From Hypsibius dujardini (taxonomy: Eukaryota; Tardigrada; Eutardigrada; Parachela; Hypsibiidae), in the NCBI GenBank assembly GCA_001579985.1, contig LRSR01007447.1, positions 1 to 50,564 of the forward strand: 50,564 nucleotides of DNA, read 5' to 3'. This document shows positions 9,478 through 20,509 of this stretch, one piece after another. The position numbers were made by a program, and so were the translations under genes. Under the pieces are notes generated by a model that did no database searches, had not been told where the DNA came from, and worked only from the letters and a program-made list of their open reading frames with translations. How positions within the stretch are numbered: the stretch's first letter is position 1; every line of letters begins with the position of its first letter.

Positions 9478-11042
9478 CTTGCCTGCTTGCCTGCCTGTCT
9501 GCCTGCCTGCCTGCCTGCCTATCTGCCTGTCTGTCTGTCTTTCTGTCTGTCTGCCTATTTGTCTCTCTCTCTCTCCCGGAGATGGTAAAGCACAACTTCA
9601 GAAGTATTTCATAATAAATAATGATTTTAAGTCACGTACGTAGCAATAATTTAATCAACGCAGTCCCGTGCTCCTATATGCCATATATATAGTTGTTGAA
9701 AAAAATTGCTTTTTCTTCAGGAGCCGAGAAATATCTTGTCAGCGACATGGAAGCGCCTGAAAAATCCCGCGAAGACCTTACAAACAAGGGTACCGCAGTA
9801 GTCAGTGGCGGAAAACTTAACTTTGTCGGGACCCAAACCACTCAAGACGGCAACAGTACTGGTACAGACTCCGTCTCATCGAATCAAGTCGGCGGCCCCA
9901 GTCATCATTCCCACTCCCATGCTCAACCGGAGAAAAAAGTAATCTCAGCTATCGATGAGTTACCACCTCTACCGGACCTTTCAGCCAACGTTGATGACGC
10001 CGATTTTCTAACCTGGCTCCATCAAAACAACGAACTCCATTTGGATGAGACTACGGCTAGGAACATTGATCCGGCGGTCAGAAAACGCTATGAGAAATAC
10101 CTCATTGAGTTGGAACAGCGGATGCGTCCACAATCCATTATTCAAACTGGAGTGCCGGAAATGCGACCCCGAAGTGGAAGTAACGTGTCCGCGAGCAGTG
10201 GCAGTGGCAGTATCACCTCAGAGGGGAAGCGACGGAGTAAGGGACCGCTTCGCTCGCTGGCCCGTGTTCTCCATTTGGATCGAAGTGCCAGAAGGAAAGA
10301 AAAACAAGCGAGAAAGGAGGAGGAGGCTCGGCTAATGGAGGAGCTGGACATGGAGCAGTGGAAGGCAAGGTTGAAGAAGCACCATGAGAAAAAGCTGGCA
10401 CGTCAGAGTAAGCTAAGCGTCGAACTCGACAGACACACAGACACACAGACACACAGACAGACACACAGACAGACACACAGACAGACACACAGACAGACAC
10501 ACAGACTCATTGCGCAACAAATAACCGTACTGTAACTGAGAGGAAACAACACGCGTGCCTTGACTGTCCGTCTCTGGTGCTGTCTTAATATTGTTATGTT
10601 AATTCTTCCAGGCACGCATAGGAAGTCTAGCACCAGTGATAGCACCGAGGATTCCGACGAGAATACTGGCATCAGTTTAAATAAAGATTCCGCGGAAAAT
10701 TCTCCATCTCAGAAGGCACCCGATGCCTTGCCTATGGATCTCCTAAACCCCGAGTTCCTCGAGAAAAAGAACTCAGAGGATGAGCTGCTTCGTTCTGGCG
10801 GCGACCTCGCCAGCTTTACGGCCAAACAGGACTGTGAGGACAGTGGTGAAACTGTCTCGTCCGAGCGTATCAAACAATTAATTGAAAGTGACCATCGAAA
10901 GCTGGAACTCGGAGAGGGACCGAGCACAGAGGACAACTTGACGGCTGACCAGTTCAAGGTGGCCTTCCACACTGCCGACTCCATGGACCGACTTGATCGT
11001 GTAAACAAAACCGCGCCTTCAAATACGAATGCAGCGCAGTAA
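9179..11042 (+). CDS. Unknown, largely disordered protein, 430 aa, 3 coding exons
   Basis: The exons are 9179-9353, 9721-10407 and 10612-11042, and the joins restore single codons in both cases. I do not recognise a family. Residues 1-130 are serine, threonine and glutamine rich. A more ordered piece at about 140-195 reads AIDELPPLPDLSANVDDADF, then a helix with RKRYEKYLIELEQRMRP. A serine/glycine stretch follows, then a strongly charged coiled-coil-like helix (ARRKEKQARKEEEARLMEEL, WKARLKKHHEKK). The C-terminal third is acidic and serine rich (SSTSDSTEDSDENTG) and ends with a possible amphipathic segment (LTADQFKVAFHTADSMDRLD). There is no signal peptide or membrane segment. The charge pattern suggests a cytoskeletal, scaffold or nuclear protein, but that is a guess. 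Both introns contain TCTG/CAGA arrays. Confidence 0.7.
9391..9573 (+). repeat. (TGTC)n/(TGCC)n array in intron
   Basis: A nearly pure TGTC run passes into TGCC and back. It lies in intron 1 of the 9179-11042 gene. Confidence 0.95.
10431..10505 (+). repeat. CACACAGACAGA array in intron
   Basis: It lies in intron 2 of the 9179-11042 gene and starts about 23 bp after the donor. It is the opposite complement of the array in intron 1. Confidence 0.95.
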
Positions 11043-11617
11043 ACTTCCGCAAAAGTGACGGTTTCTATTTGCAACATAGATTTCTGCGCCAAACGAGTTG
11101 GTATTCTTAGTTGAGTTACTTTAAGCCAGAGAGAGAACCAGGTTTTGCTTCAAAATTTCAGTGTCAGTACGAGGCCTCTTCATTTGCAAGAAGTTGAGTG
11201 GTACTGAGTGAGATTTGTATCTGTACATAAGCAGTGCATTTTATCGACGGGAAAAAAAGATGTTCACCCGCAATATAAACTGTCGAGGTCCAGACACGCC
11301 GTGTCTCGGGTCGTGGTGCCGGAAATATAAAACGGTACGTGGAACTTGAGCCGTGGAAAACTAGCTCTGACCGGGCTCACGCGAACCGAAGCTTTGTTCG
11401 ATCGTATGTATCGCGCTCAGTCCCGCGCAGTAGGGATGATTACAGTAAGAGTTCTCATAACAGAAAACTGACCAGCGAATTGAAAATTTGAAAATCAATT
11501 GCTTTCTCCGAAAAAATTAACGCATGTGATGCAGCAGACACAAATTTGTTGAATTTAAGCAACATGCGAATTGATTAGGAGTCTAAGAGCGTTACGCAGC
11601 AAGCTAAGCATTGACAG

Positions 11618-11822
11618 CCGCCCCGCACCGTTCCGCTCCGCGCCGTTCCGCTCCGCGCCGTTCTCGTCCCGCGCCGTTCCGCCTCGCACCGTTCCGCCTC
11701 GCACCGTTCCGCTCTGCGCCGTTCCGTCCCGCGCCATTCCGCCTCGCACCGTTCCGCTCTGCGCCGTTTCGCACCGCGACGTTCCGAAAAGCCCCGTTCC
11801 GCACTGCGCCGTTCCGCTTCGC
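11618..11822. repeat. 15-bp GC-rich minisatellite
   Basis: About 13 units of a 15-mer (CGCTCCGCGCCGTTC and variants) occur. Because 15 is a multiple of three, several frames on both strands stay open (Ala-Pro-Phe-Arg repeats on +, Arg-Asn-Gly-Ala on -). There are no splice or start signals around it. Confidence 0.9.
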
Positions 11823-12269
11823 TTCTAATAAAAGTTGTCAATTTTCGTGAATATTGCGAATTTGAATTTTTTTTCAAAGTTTAGAAATTTCAATAAAGCA
11901 AAATAAAGTAATTTTTACAGCGTCGTGCCTTTGCGGGTATACTGGATACATTTGTACTACTTATTTGTTAGTTTCGGACTTTCGGTCATAAAAAAAGCGG
12001 TCAGTATAGCCGCGCCACGCCGCTCCGCCCGAAAATCTCAATCCGTGCCGCAGCTGGCCGCTTGAGATTTTGAATGCCGCGGCGGAAACATCTTGGGGTG
12101 TCATGTTTTAACAGCAAGCCATCTGCTGAAACGTTGAGCTTGACTTGACCCGTGGTCCCACGGTGGTGGTGAGGCGACGGCGAACCAGAGGATGGTGCGT
12201 TCTCAGAATTTAGCGCTCTCGCTCGCACTTTCTGCCAACTTTCAAGCCTGCGCTCGCTCTTTTTGCGCT

Positions 12270-12480
12270 CGCCGGCCAAAAGGCGCACACACGCTAGTGC
12301 TCTCTGCTCATGCTCACTCTCTCTAGTCTGCGCTCGCGCTCGTGCTCGCCGGCCAAAAGGCGCACACATGCTAGTGCTCTCTGCTCATGCTCACTCTCTC
12401 TAGTCTGCGCTCGCGCTCGTGCTCGCCGGCCAAAAGGCGCACACACGCTAGTGCTCTCTGCTCGCTCTAAAGTCTGCGCT
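12270..12480. repeat. 77-bp tandem repeat, about 2.7 copies
   Basis: Each unit starts GCCGGCCAAAAGGCGCACAC and contains CTCATGCTCACTCTCTCTAG. Copies begin near 12271, 12348 and 12425. The sequence is pyrimidine rich on this strand. Confidence 0.85.
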
Positions 12481-13368
12481 CGCTCTTTTTGCGCTCTCAT
12501 GTTACAAATGTTTTGCATGCAAAGTTTCGAAATTAGATGTTTGTATATATATTTCAATCTTTTTTTATTTGGATAGGAAGAAGACGGCTAAACTCTTAAG
12601 CGAAAAAAATATTAAATCATTTTTCAGCAAATTGAAAGCATGCGCTTTTTTTGAAAAATATAGAAACTAGAAAGTCAACTTGACAATGCTCTTCTTTCAT
12701 CAGAGCCAAGACGCTATTAAGATGTCAAATCTGCCAAAAAAAATAAAGATAATTTGAAGTGCTATTCTGCTAGCTGAGCGAGCGAATAAAACCTAACCAT
12801 TTGTTCGGTTTATCACCTGTTTTGCAACTGCAGAACCATGAAGTATGCAAAAGTCATCCCACTGATTGATTGATTGTTGATTGATTGATTGTTTGGGTAA
12901 GGAGTTGGGACATACAATTTTGCTAAAGCAGTCAAAGGAAATACAGCGCTAGAATGTACACTAGTCTAAAATTTCGTAATAGATCGATCGCTTAATTTTT
13001 AAAAAAGTGTCGATAATTATTAGTTAATAAATTTCGTTAATGAGCTTGCTGTTTGGGCAGCGCTCGCGTACTAGTGTAGTACGAGTAAACAAAATGTTTT
13101 GTTCGCACGGCTCGCGACACACTAAATTTATTTCAGTGCCGTGGTGGGCCATCGAGTGCAATTTTACCGCACGGATTGTACAGCTCGTGCAGCGGGAATA
13201 TGCGATAGAAAAGGAAAATCAATCAATCCATCACCTTCTGTTCATGCAATAAATCACAACATTTTTTCCATTTTACTATCTCCGTAATTAATCATCTCTT
13301 TCCCATTGCCTTTCTTCCGGACCGTCATCATTACGTTCCCTTAATCCACCAACACCGCCTCCCATCCT

Positions 13369-15368
13369 ATGCAGTCGAGCAGTGTGCGAGCGGTCGCTCG
13401 CCTCGCACCCCTTATCTCTCTGTCGAAGACCCTTCCAGCATCTTACAACCACCACAACACCGGATGTCGCTACCTCCGCGGCACACCGCGCTCCGCGCCG
13501 GCCTCGAAACTTCGTTCGCCCTTAGCCACCGAGTCCGACCAGCCTAGGGAGGCGGAACCGACTGCCGCCGGCGGGGGGAATAGTTTGAATTTCGGGGAGG
13601 ATTGGCGGCCGTTCTCGGAGGAGACAACGACTCCCCGCCGAGGTTCCCACTTTGCGAATCCGTTCAGCGCAGCCCTCGAGCCCGTCATCAGTGACACGCG
13701 CGTAGAAACGGGGGAGGCTACGGACTTGTTAATGGAGAAGATTAAGCGGTCCGGAGCTCTGGACAGCATTCTGGAGCTGACTCGACGGCATGAGAAGATT
13801 ATGAATCACCATCATTTGGCTGCTGTGGTTGAGCAGCTGTTTGATCAGATTGTCAAGCGTGATCAGCTGTCAGATTTACGAAAGTAAGGCAAAGCTTGTT
13901 CATTTTTAGTCGTGGGCTTTGATTTATGCGTCTTTGCTTGCGTCGATTTTTTTGCATCGATTTTTTTGCATCGACCAGAGTGACGAAATTGGGAGCATTG
14001 ATTGATTGATTGGTCGAAGAATTGTTAGTTGTTCTAAGTTTGCAATCAATGTATCTCGACTCATGTTAAGCTGAGCTAAAAAGTAGAGGCCATTAAAATG
14101 GAACTGCTTGATCAAGATGAATTTAATTAAAGTCTTTGACTGAGAGGATCCTGTTCCATTGATTTTATAAAAGGACCTTGAACCGATCTCATGCACCTTT
14201 GTCAGTGTTTTATTTTCAGGCGGGAGCTGCTTCAAGATCCACGATTTGCAACGCTATGTACGCGACTACTTCGAAGCCATCGTTTCATGTCGCCATCTGC
14301 GACTATGAACATCTTGAAGCTGGTGTCTATTCTCAATGTCCCATCGGAAAGCAGAATTGTTCAGGTGAATTTGAAGTGACATACTAGTGCCATCTGGGCT
14401 TTTTCGTTTACTCGATAAGAATGATTACGGAACAACTTTTCGTTTTTGATTCCGGCAGAGACTGCAAGTGAAATGAGATTCAGTCTGCTATAGCATAGCC
14501 ATGAGTATCACATTATTTCTTACTTCAGACCTTCCTGCACTTGCTGAAAGAGAGCATCAACGACCTCCGTCTGGATGGCTTGATGTACTCTGCTTTCTTA
14601 CTGTCTAAGTTCCCATCCAACCGGCTCGCGGAAGCTCTTTCTATCGCTGTTCCCATTGCCTTCGAGATGCGTTTCCACAAGGAAATGGACCCGGATGATC
14701 TGCATCAGCTGACGAGGATGCTGACCTTTTGCACGTCCTTCAATGTCAGCAGGAGTACTAAGGCCTCCGTACTGCAGAGTCTACAGCGGCGTCTGCTGAG
14801 GGACAGAAGCACCAAAGACAACATGCAACTCCATGAAGCGGCGCAACTGTTTGTCAAGTTCGAACGCGGAAACATTCGTGAACCGAAACTTTTGAATTTC
14901 GTCTTCGATGTCTTGGAGAGGGGCGACCTCAACATATTGCACAGTGGCACGGCCAAACAGTTGGGGAAAAGGTAGTTTGGGTATCTGCGAATTTTTAAGC
15001 GTACGCTCGTACGTACGTACGTACGCTCTTACGTGTTGACGTACCGTGCGTTAACGTATTTAGTCTCTGTCAGCAGTTTTTTTCTCATTCTGAGATGATT
15101 TCGTCTACCTGCGACTCAATTTGTTTTTATGATAAATGTAAAATCTATAATCTGATGTGGTTCGCCTGTTTTTTGCAGTCTGCGTTGGATGCGAGCTAAA
15201 CATCCGGAGGACTTCCCGCCAGGCCATCGGATTTTCAGTCTGGAAAAGAAAGTTTCTCATTTTTTCCCTCCGCCCGCAGACGCGGATAGTGCATCATTTT
15301 TCGCGCTGGAAGACCACAGTAGTGAAACTGATAATGATCACTCTGGAAACGATCGGAAGAATAAATGA
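13369..15368 (+). CDS. FASTKD-like mitochondrial protein, 430 aa, 4 exons, no RAP domain
   Basis: The exons are 13369-13883, 14220-14364, 14529-14971 and 15179-15368. The N-terminus (MQSSSVRAVARLAPLISLSK) is rich in arginine and serine without acids and looks like a mitochondrial presequence. After a low-complexity linker comes a helical-repeat region from about residue 120: SILELTRRHEKIMNHHHLAA, ELLQDPRFATLCTRLLRSH, LKLVSILNVPSESRIVQTFL, SINDLRLDGLMYSAFLLSKF. This alternation resembles the helical repeats of FASTKD/TBRG4 proteins, which act on mitochondrial RNA. Typical family members are over 600 aa with FAST_1, FAST_2 and a C-terminal RAP domain. Here the C-terminus is a short acidic serine-rich tail and no RAP is visible. 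The family call is from pattern only. The exon chain is firm. An AATAAA overlaps the stop codon. Confidence 0.6.
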
Positions 15369-15396
15369 ATTTGTTGCGTTGTCCACTCGACGAACG

Positions 15397-15443
15397 CATT
15401 GTCACGTGACTGCATTGTCACGTGACTGTATTGTCACGTGACT
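15397..15443. repeat. Triple 16-bp repeat carrying CACGTG
   Basis: There are three copies of CATTGTCACGTGACTG, just after the stop of the FASTKD-like gene. Each holds a palindromic E-box-type CACGTG. Confidence 0.8.
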
Positions 15444-16195
15444 CACTTGACCTGAACGCACCGACGGGTGATGATTCATGCCGAGCCGTACGACTACGGG
15501 CTTCTTAACTCGGTCACGCATTTCGCAACAAAATCACGCAGTTTTGTCCTTGTTCCCGTTCTTCAATCCCCACACTCTTCCTCCACCGGCCAAAAGGCTT
15601 GCCGATGAAAAATGAAAAATTTCAATATCATCAGCGCGGTCCATGACGTCATTTTGCCACGTGTAACTCAGTAATCAAAATTCAAAAATGCCGAAAATGA
15701 AACTGCCGCCTCGCCGACTGAGGCACAGACGGGCAGGCAGAACAAGAATAACTGAGCGAGAGAGAGACTCACAGACGACACAGCCTGAGAGAGAAATACA
15801 GTACAACCACGAGCGCGACGAGCTGAATTCGCAGAATCACACCACTCTCTCTCTCTCTCTCTCTCTCTTCTCTCCATCAGCGTTTACGTTTGCATTGCAA
15901 TGAGTTCGTCAATTTAAAAAAGGTGCTTTCAAATGATGCACCGATATTATTATTATTCTAATCCCACACTTTAAATTAATTTTCATCACTGATACTTGTG
16001 CGCATGGTGAACCTGTGATATTTCCGCTTGTTTCATCCTGCTGGACTATTATTACTACCTGATCCTTTGCGCGTTCGAGAGCATTTAATTCAACATACAC
16101 ATCAATTTGATTTGCAATGGACGTCGACTGAAGACCGAAGCGATTAGCAACTTTTCCGTACTTTCTTTTTTCCGCTTCTGCTGGGGGAAGGAAGC
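15444..16195. other. Intergenic region upstream of the corepressor gene
   Basis: No gene seen. It includes a short (CT)n run at about 15843-15868, and 15900-16150 is AT-rich. The corepressor promoter or first untranslated exon is probably here, but I see no clear TATA box. Confidence 0.5.
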
Positions 16196-19001
16196 ATGAA
16201 TCCCAATTACTATCGCACAGTCAGTCCGCAACCGCAATCAGCGTCATCCATCACGCAGCAGCGAGAACACGTCGCCCGGGCCATGTACCAGAACCCGTAC
16301 GGTGCCACGCACAATTCCCTCGGCAGTAGCGGTGGTGGTAGTGGCGGTGGTGGAGGTGGAGGGGGACATGGTGCATCCATTGAGCAGATGAGGTCGCTGC
16401 AACTGGGCTCGCAGTTTGGCTTTGCAGCCGCTCATCCGGGTGCGGGGCAGTTCTTTCAGGTGGGAAAAATGTGACGTTGATGTGTTTAGAATTGGTTGAT
16501 TAGCTTGAATGGTAAAGGATATTCACGAATTATTAGAGAGAATATCTGCTTTCTGCAGATTTGCTTATCAAGTTGGAGTGTATCAGTTGATTGATTGATA
16601 CAGATTGAATTTGTTACTGTTTATGTAAAATCAGGCCAGCAGCCAGGTGAACTTCGGGTTGATGGGAACTTCGTGTTAATGGGAACCTCGGTTGTTTCTT
16701 GGGTTTCTTTGAAATAACGTTTTCTGCAATGCTGTACAAGCACTTTGAAGGAGGTTATTATTATGGATTTTGAGTTATTGAGATGGAAACATTTTGCTTG
16801 GTCGAACGATTGATTGATTGGTTCATCAGTTGATTGAGTGATTAGTGTTGTTATCTCCCGATTACAGATTTTGTCAAGTTTTTAGTTGATTTATTCAAAA
16901 CGCAAGATTCACAACTACAGCGTAAACGAAAATCGGAAAATTTCTGCCCAAAATCATCAAAATAATTTGTGGTGCTACAACTTTAAATCAGATCTAATCT
17001 GTCATCCATTCTTCCTGGCGACATTGCTGTCGCGTTCTTCGCGCTGCCTAGACGGTTCGAAATTGTACTGAACGAGGAATTTACGGCATGAATTTATTAT
17101 TTTATGTCATTATCTAAACACTTGGCAGGCACGTAGTCAAAGTGTGAGCGTACAGGAGAAGTTTATGCGAAATATTTATTCTTGAGCGGTATTAATAATC
17201 GGAATAATCGAATATATCGGAAGTGTCTCTTCCTTTCGCTTGCAGACCGCTCCTGTTGGCTATCATCTCGTCCAGTCCGGTGATATGGGCCACGGCGGCG
17301 GCGGTCAACGATCCGTGAGCCCGGCACGAAGACGTCCCGCCCCGATGTCGGAATACCACGCGTCCGAACGCGACCGCTACCTCCGCGCCGTGTCGCCCCC
17401 CGAGACCCGTTCGCCCAGTGGTCCATCCAATTCTCGTCTTATCCAGCAACAACAGCAACAGCAACAGCGTACCGTTTCACCGATCCGCAACAGTGGTCAC
17501 CATTCCGTCCATGCCAATTCGCGGTACGATGCGAGGGACTCTTCATCGTCCTCCTCAGCGTCTCATGACAGACATGTGGCTCAGCAGCAGCAGAGCGGTG
17601 GGGGACTGTTGAAAAAGCCTCGTTTGAATGATGCCGGAAGCCATTATGAAGCGCAGGAGCATTACGGTGGTGGCGGAAGAGGCGGCGGCGGCGGCGGTTT
17701 GATTAAGCAAGAGTCGAGGACGATGCTGCCCCAACAGCCACAGCCGGAGTATGTCAGTCGACCGATGCCGTTGGAGGCAATTTCACCACCCGCCACGGAG
17801 GAGAACAACGAGTGTGAACGGATGCTGGCGCAGGTGCAGGATGAGATTCGAAATTTGGATAAGATCATGGGTGACTCGGAGATGGCTCTGCACCAGTGGG
17901 AAGCCGAGTTGAAGGCCGCGGAAACGAGAAAGGTACGAGCACAGTACGAATGGAAGTATCAGTTAATATTTATTTTGGTACTTTCATACTTTCGAACACT
18001 TAACAGACACCGAGACACCGAGGCGAACGTAAAAGGCGTCCGTTATCTCTTTAGCTTAGGTAACCTAAACTCAATTGATTGATTGATTTACAGCTCTCAT
18101 TCGCAGTGCATAAAATAATCGTTAGTATTATTAGTCACATCACGTATAATGTTTTTTATTTATGGGCATTAGTGTGAGAGGAGATCAAAGTATTAAGATA
18201 TTGATTTCTGTTTCTGATAAAAATGTCGATTGATTGATTGATAGATAGATTGATTGATTATCAATACAATATGCATCTTAACATTCCAGCACGCTACAGT
18301 TCGCATGCCTCGACTCCTCTGCAATGCTACTTTAGTGTTGTAACGTTAGTGCTTTCGAATTTCGTTCAAATAAAGCGATTTTTCCGATTGAGGCGAAATT
18401 TATTGCGTCGTAAAGGTAAACCGGTTAACGTGCCAGACAGTTGGTGCTTACAGCGGCACTCCTGTCAATAGTGTCAGACCACTTATTTTATTAGTCATCG
18501 ACTGAGTTTGCCTTAATAAAATGATTAACGCGATTGTTTCGGAATCGAGAGCAAAATTAACTACAGCTAATCTGTTCCTTACACATCCCAATTTGACCTG
18601 CATCCGAAACATAGACTACATATTTGATATTCCCGGGTGGGCTTCGACATTCTGTTTATCCTTCACGGTTGTGTGACATTAAGGTTGCGAGCCAGACGCA
18701 ATCGATTTTCTTGCCGCTCGGTGAACTCGTGTTTTGTTTACCAAGAAAAAAAGATCGATACAACCACTTCCATATTAACACTCACATAGCCGCTAAAAAT
18801 AGTCAAGCTGGATGGGAATGATATTTTTCAGCACGTTGGAATGGAGTTTGTTTGCGGTTATTTTTGTTTTAGTACACGTGGTTCTTTTGCAGTTTCCGGG
18901 TAAAAGTTTACCGTTTGAAAGTTCGACCTTAGCAGTGACAGTTTGACGGATGTATATACGGTCAGAATCACAGACAGAAAGACAGACACACAGACAGACA
19001 C

Positions 19002-19040
<39 letters not shown>

Positions 19041-20469
19041 CAGACAGACAGACAGACAGACAGACACAGACTGACTGACAGAGACAAAGAGACAGATATG
19101 TAGAAAGATAGATTGTCACACAGACAGACGGACGATTGAAGTGTACGAGCAAAGGTAGACCAGTATGATTACTAAAAATGCGGTAGATAGATTTACTTGT
19201 GGTATTGAATAATAAGAGAAGCAGATACGAAAACAGGCAGGTGGGCTGAATGCTTCAACAACCGTGAGACTTGTGATAATTTTCGGTTTTTTTTTGTCTT
19301 TACAGGAAGAATATGACAAAGCGCAAAGGTCTCATGCGGAGCTGGCAAAACCGGACTCGCCGGAAGCCGATGTTACTGGAGACGTCGCCCGACGGGTCAT
19401 ATCTGAGAACCGGGTATGTGTTGTCTTCTCCCACACACACATTGGCCTACAACCATTTTAATAAGCACGGGCCCCTCGATCAACGACGAAACCAACCGAC
19501 TGACAGTCACGGCAAACAACAGGCATCACAAAGGACCTGCCGTACTTGGACACGAGCATACAGGAATAGTCAAATTTATCGGGACAAACTAAATTTCAAC
19601 GTCGTGCTGTTTCAGAGAATAAGTGAAGCAGAACATCGGGCCGCGGCAAAAAAACTTCACTTGGTTGTACCCATTCCGGCGGTGATCAGCAATCCTATGG
19701 ACTTTGGGGACGTGATGCAAGCCTTGCGAGAGTAAGTCATTATTCGTGTCTGTTTTTTCTTTTGCGCCCAGTTTGTGCATGAGTCCGTGTGGCTTTTAGT
19801 TACCACAAGCAACGCCCGGGAATAATACTCAGGTTGAAGAAGGACCGGCAAGCCAAGCAGATTCGTGAGAGATATCTCAAGGAGCGCTACAAACAATTGT
19901 CTCAAGCTTATATGAGCCGGTTGGAGAAGACGGAAAACAATCCTAAAAAGAAGTACGGTTTCGCGTTGGTCGACTGCTGCTACTCTTGGCATTGCCACTC
20001 GCAAACAGTTTACTAATTAAGGTTTTGTGTGGATTTAGGGTGCGGGAAGCTAAGATGCGGGATTACTACGAACGTCAATTTCCAGAGATCAAGAAGATGC
20101 GCGAGGACAAAATCCGCGATAGTCGTACCGGCAGCCGGAAAGGAGATGAGACGGATGGGTCGGGCTCGGCCAACGGAACTGAAGAATCGGTGCGTAGTCA
20201 ATGGGAGGGGGCATGACCGGTACATCTAAACTGTGCCCAAGCAGTTGACAGGCAGACAGGCAGACGCTTACACAGACAGACAGACAGACAGACAGACACA
20301 GATATTGGCCGAAATACAGACAAGCAGAAGTTTACACAGACAGACAGACGTTTACATAGACAGACAGACAAACAGACAGACAAACAGACAGACAAGCCGA
20401 CAGACAGACAGACAGACACAGATATTGGCCGAAATACAGACAGGCAGACGTTTACATAAACAGACAGAT

Positions 20470-20509
<40 letters not shown>

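Larger units (their letters stand above)
11043..13368. other. Intergenic region with minisatellites
   Basis: I see no gene. It contains a 15-bp GC-rich minisatellite (11618-11822) and a 77-bp repeat (12270-12480), plus AT-rich unique sequence. An open frame at 13040-13252 has no supporting feature. Confidence 0.6.

Noticed and set aside
11555-11877. ORFs of 60 to 100 codons on both strands
   Set aside because: They come from a 15-bp minisatellite; the peptides are simple repeats and no neighbouring exons fit.
12001-12576. ORFs rich in Arg, Ala and Cys over the 77-bp repeat
   Set aside because: Low complexity, open on both strands, no known domain.
13040-13252. 70-codon ORF before the FASTKD-like gene
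   Set aside because: No homology, no promoter and no usable splice sites; the size is expected by chance.
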